DNA of 5,529 nt from DAOPXV01 sp035352535 (GTDB lineage Bacteria > Muiribacteriota > UBA9980). The position numbers and the translations under genes are program-made. The stretch is from positions 1 to 5,529 of the forward strand of contig CAZJFS010000229.1 of assembly GCA_964545075.1 (NCBI GenBank), read 5' to 3'. Shown piece after piece: positions 5,329 through 5,529 of this stretch; position 1 is the stretch's first letter; every line of letters begins with the position of its first letter. The notes beneath the pieces were generated by a model. That model was not told the DNA's origin and made no database searches. It saw only the letters and a list, made by a program, of their open reading frames with translations.

Positions 5329-5343
5329 CCCCCTCTCTATCCC
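5329..5343. other. Pyrimidine tract with third-strand geometry for hairpin 1
   Basis: CCCCCTCTCTATCCC is, base for base and in the same 5'-3' direction, the Hoogsteen match of the purine arm GGGGGAGAGAAAGGG (5286-5300) at 14 of 15 positions. It is equally a mirror image of the pyrimidine arm 5308-5322. The 6-nt AATGTT connects it to the correct end of the helix. It could form an intramolecular triplex in RNA or H-DNA; formation is inferred. Confidence 0.55.
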
Positions 5344-5351
5344 CTTTTGCT

Positions 5352-5380
5352 GATTTCACTCAGCTGCGCTGAGTGAAATC
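5352..5380. repeat. Hairpin 2: perfect 13-bp stem, 3-nt loop
   Basis: GATTTCACTCAGC (5352-5364), loop TGC, GCTGAGTGAAATC (5368-5380). It is flanked by CCCC (5341-5344) and GGGGG (5381-5385), which could extend the stem beyond an asymmetric internal loop. No U-run follows. Confidence 0.9.
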
Positions 5381-5387
5381 GGGGGCA

Positions 5388-5406
5388 TCATCGCCTTTGG
5401 CGATGA
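5388..5406. repeat. Hairpin 3: perfect 8-bp stem, 3-nt loop
   Basis: TCATCGCC (5388-5395), loop TTT, GGCGATGA (5399-5406), only 7 nt after hairpin 2. It is the third consecutive perfect stem with a triloop. Confidence 0.8.
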
Positions 5407-5451
5407 AGTGGTTGGTCTTGCTGAGTTCTCAACGGAACGGTTATCAATTTT

Positions 5452-5529
5452 ATGAACGACATGAACACGCAAAAAACTTTAATAATTGAAAAGATCGTTT
5501 CGACCGATCCGCTCGGTGTCTTTAACGCG
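5452..5529 (+). CDS. Start of an unrecognised gene, truncated by right edge
   Basis: ATG 5452 opens a frame to the window end (26 codons: MNDMNTQKTLIIEKIV, then STDPLGVFNA). An in-frame TGA at 5422 limits upstream extension. The ribosome site is poor (GGAACGG ends 11 nt before the ATG). ATG 5461 is an alternative start. Too short to assign to a family; codon choice is similar to that of the redox gene, which supports it being real. Confidence 0.45.
   Translation, partial: MNDMNTQKTLIIEKIVSTDPLGVFNA

Noticed and set aside
5285..5406. CRISPR array
   Set aside because: The three stems have different sequences and lengths; there is no repeat-spacer periodicity.

Overview
The window reads as bacterial chromosome with a degraded toxin-antitoxin-like island (about 0.7-2.6 kb) between a secreted-hydrolase gene and a large, intact redox enzyme gene. 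The strongest clue to lifestyle is the 775-residue protein at 2856-5183. It is a fusion of the two subunits of the NfnAB/SudBA family (NADH-dependent reduced ferredoxin:NADP+ oxidoreductase), which points to an anaerobe that balances NADH, NADPH and ferredoxin. I cannot name the taxon from the sequence alone. The large gene is richer in G+C and uses many C/G-ending codons, whereas the island around it is A/T-rich and full of fragments.

Layout, left to right. (1) 1-704, minus strand: the 5' part of a DUF3089 alpha/beta hydrolase that runs off the left edge, with a reading-frame conflict at a T8 tract inside its signal peptide. (2) 761-860: first copy of a roughly 100-bp diverged repeat with a covarying hairpin. 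(3) 898-1355, minus: C-terminal half of an Rpn/PDDEXK-family protein, a pseudogene, joined at about 1395-1433 to a scrap of a DUF2283 gene. (4) 1504-1836, plus: intact MNT nucleotidyltransferase, overlapping at 1829 the start of a decayed HEPN partner. (5) 1965-2440, minus: an apparently intact DUF4258-DUF2283 gene pair of toxin-antitoxin type, with a strong promoter that predicts a leaderless mRNA. (6) 2470-2570: second copy of the repeat, in the same orientation. (7) 2571-2855: mostly non-coding, with a 12-bp perfect inverted repeat in front of the redox gene. (8) 2856-5183, plus: fused NfnA-NfnB. (9) 5184-5451: non-coding, with three consecutive perfect hairpins that all have 3-nt loops; the first is followed by a strand with the sequence and polarity of a triplex third strand. 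(10) 5452 to the right edge: start of an unrecognised gene.

How the parts relate. The island genes are defence, addiction or nuclease types (Rpn, MNT/HEPN, DUF4258/DUF2283). Several are truncated or frameshifted, often at A/T homopolymers, while the neighbouring redox gene keeps several A7 tracts in frame. The two direct repeats bracket the island, and each lies just upstream of a leftward gene, where it appears to supply the -35 region. The most unusual structure in the window is the hairpin/triplex-capable region after the redox gene.
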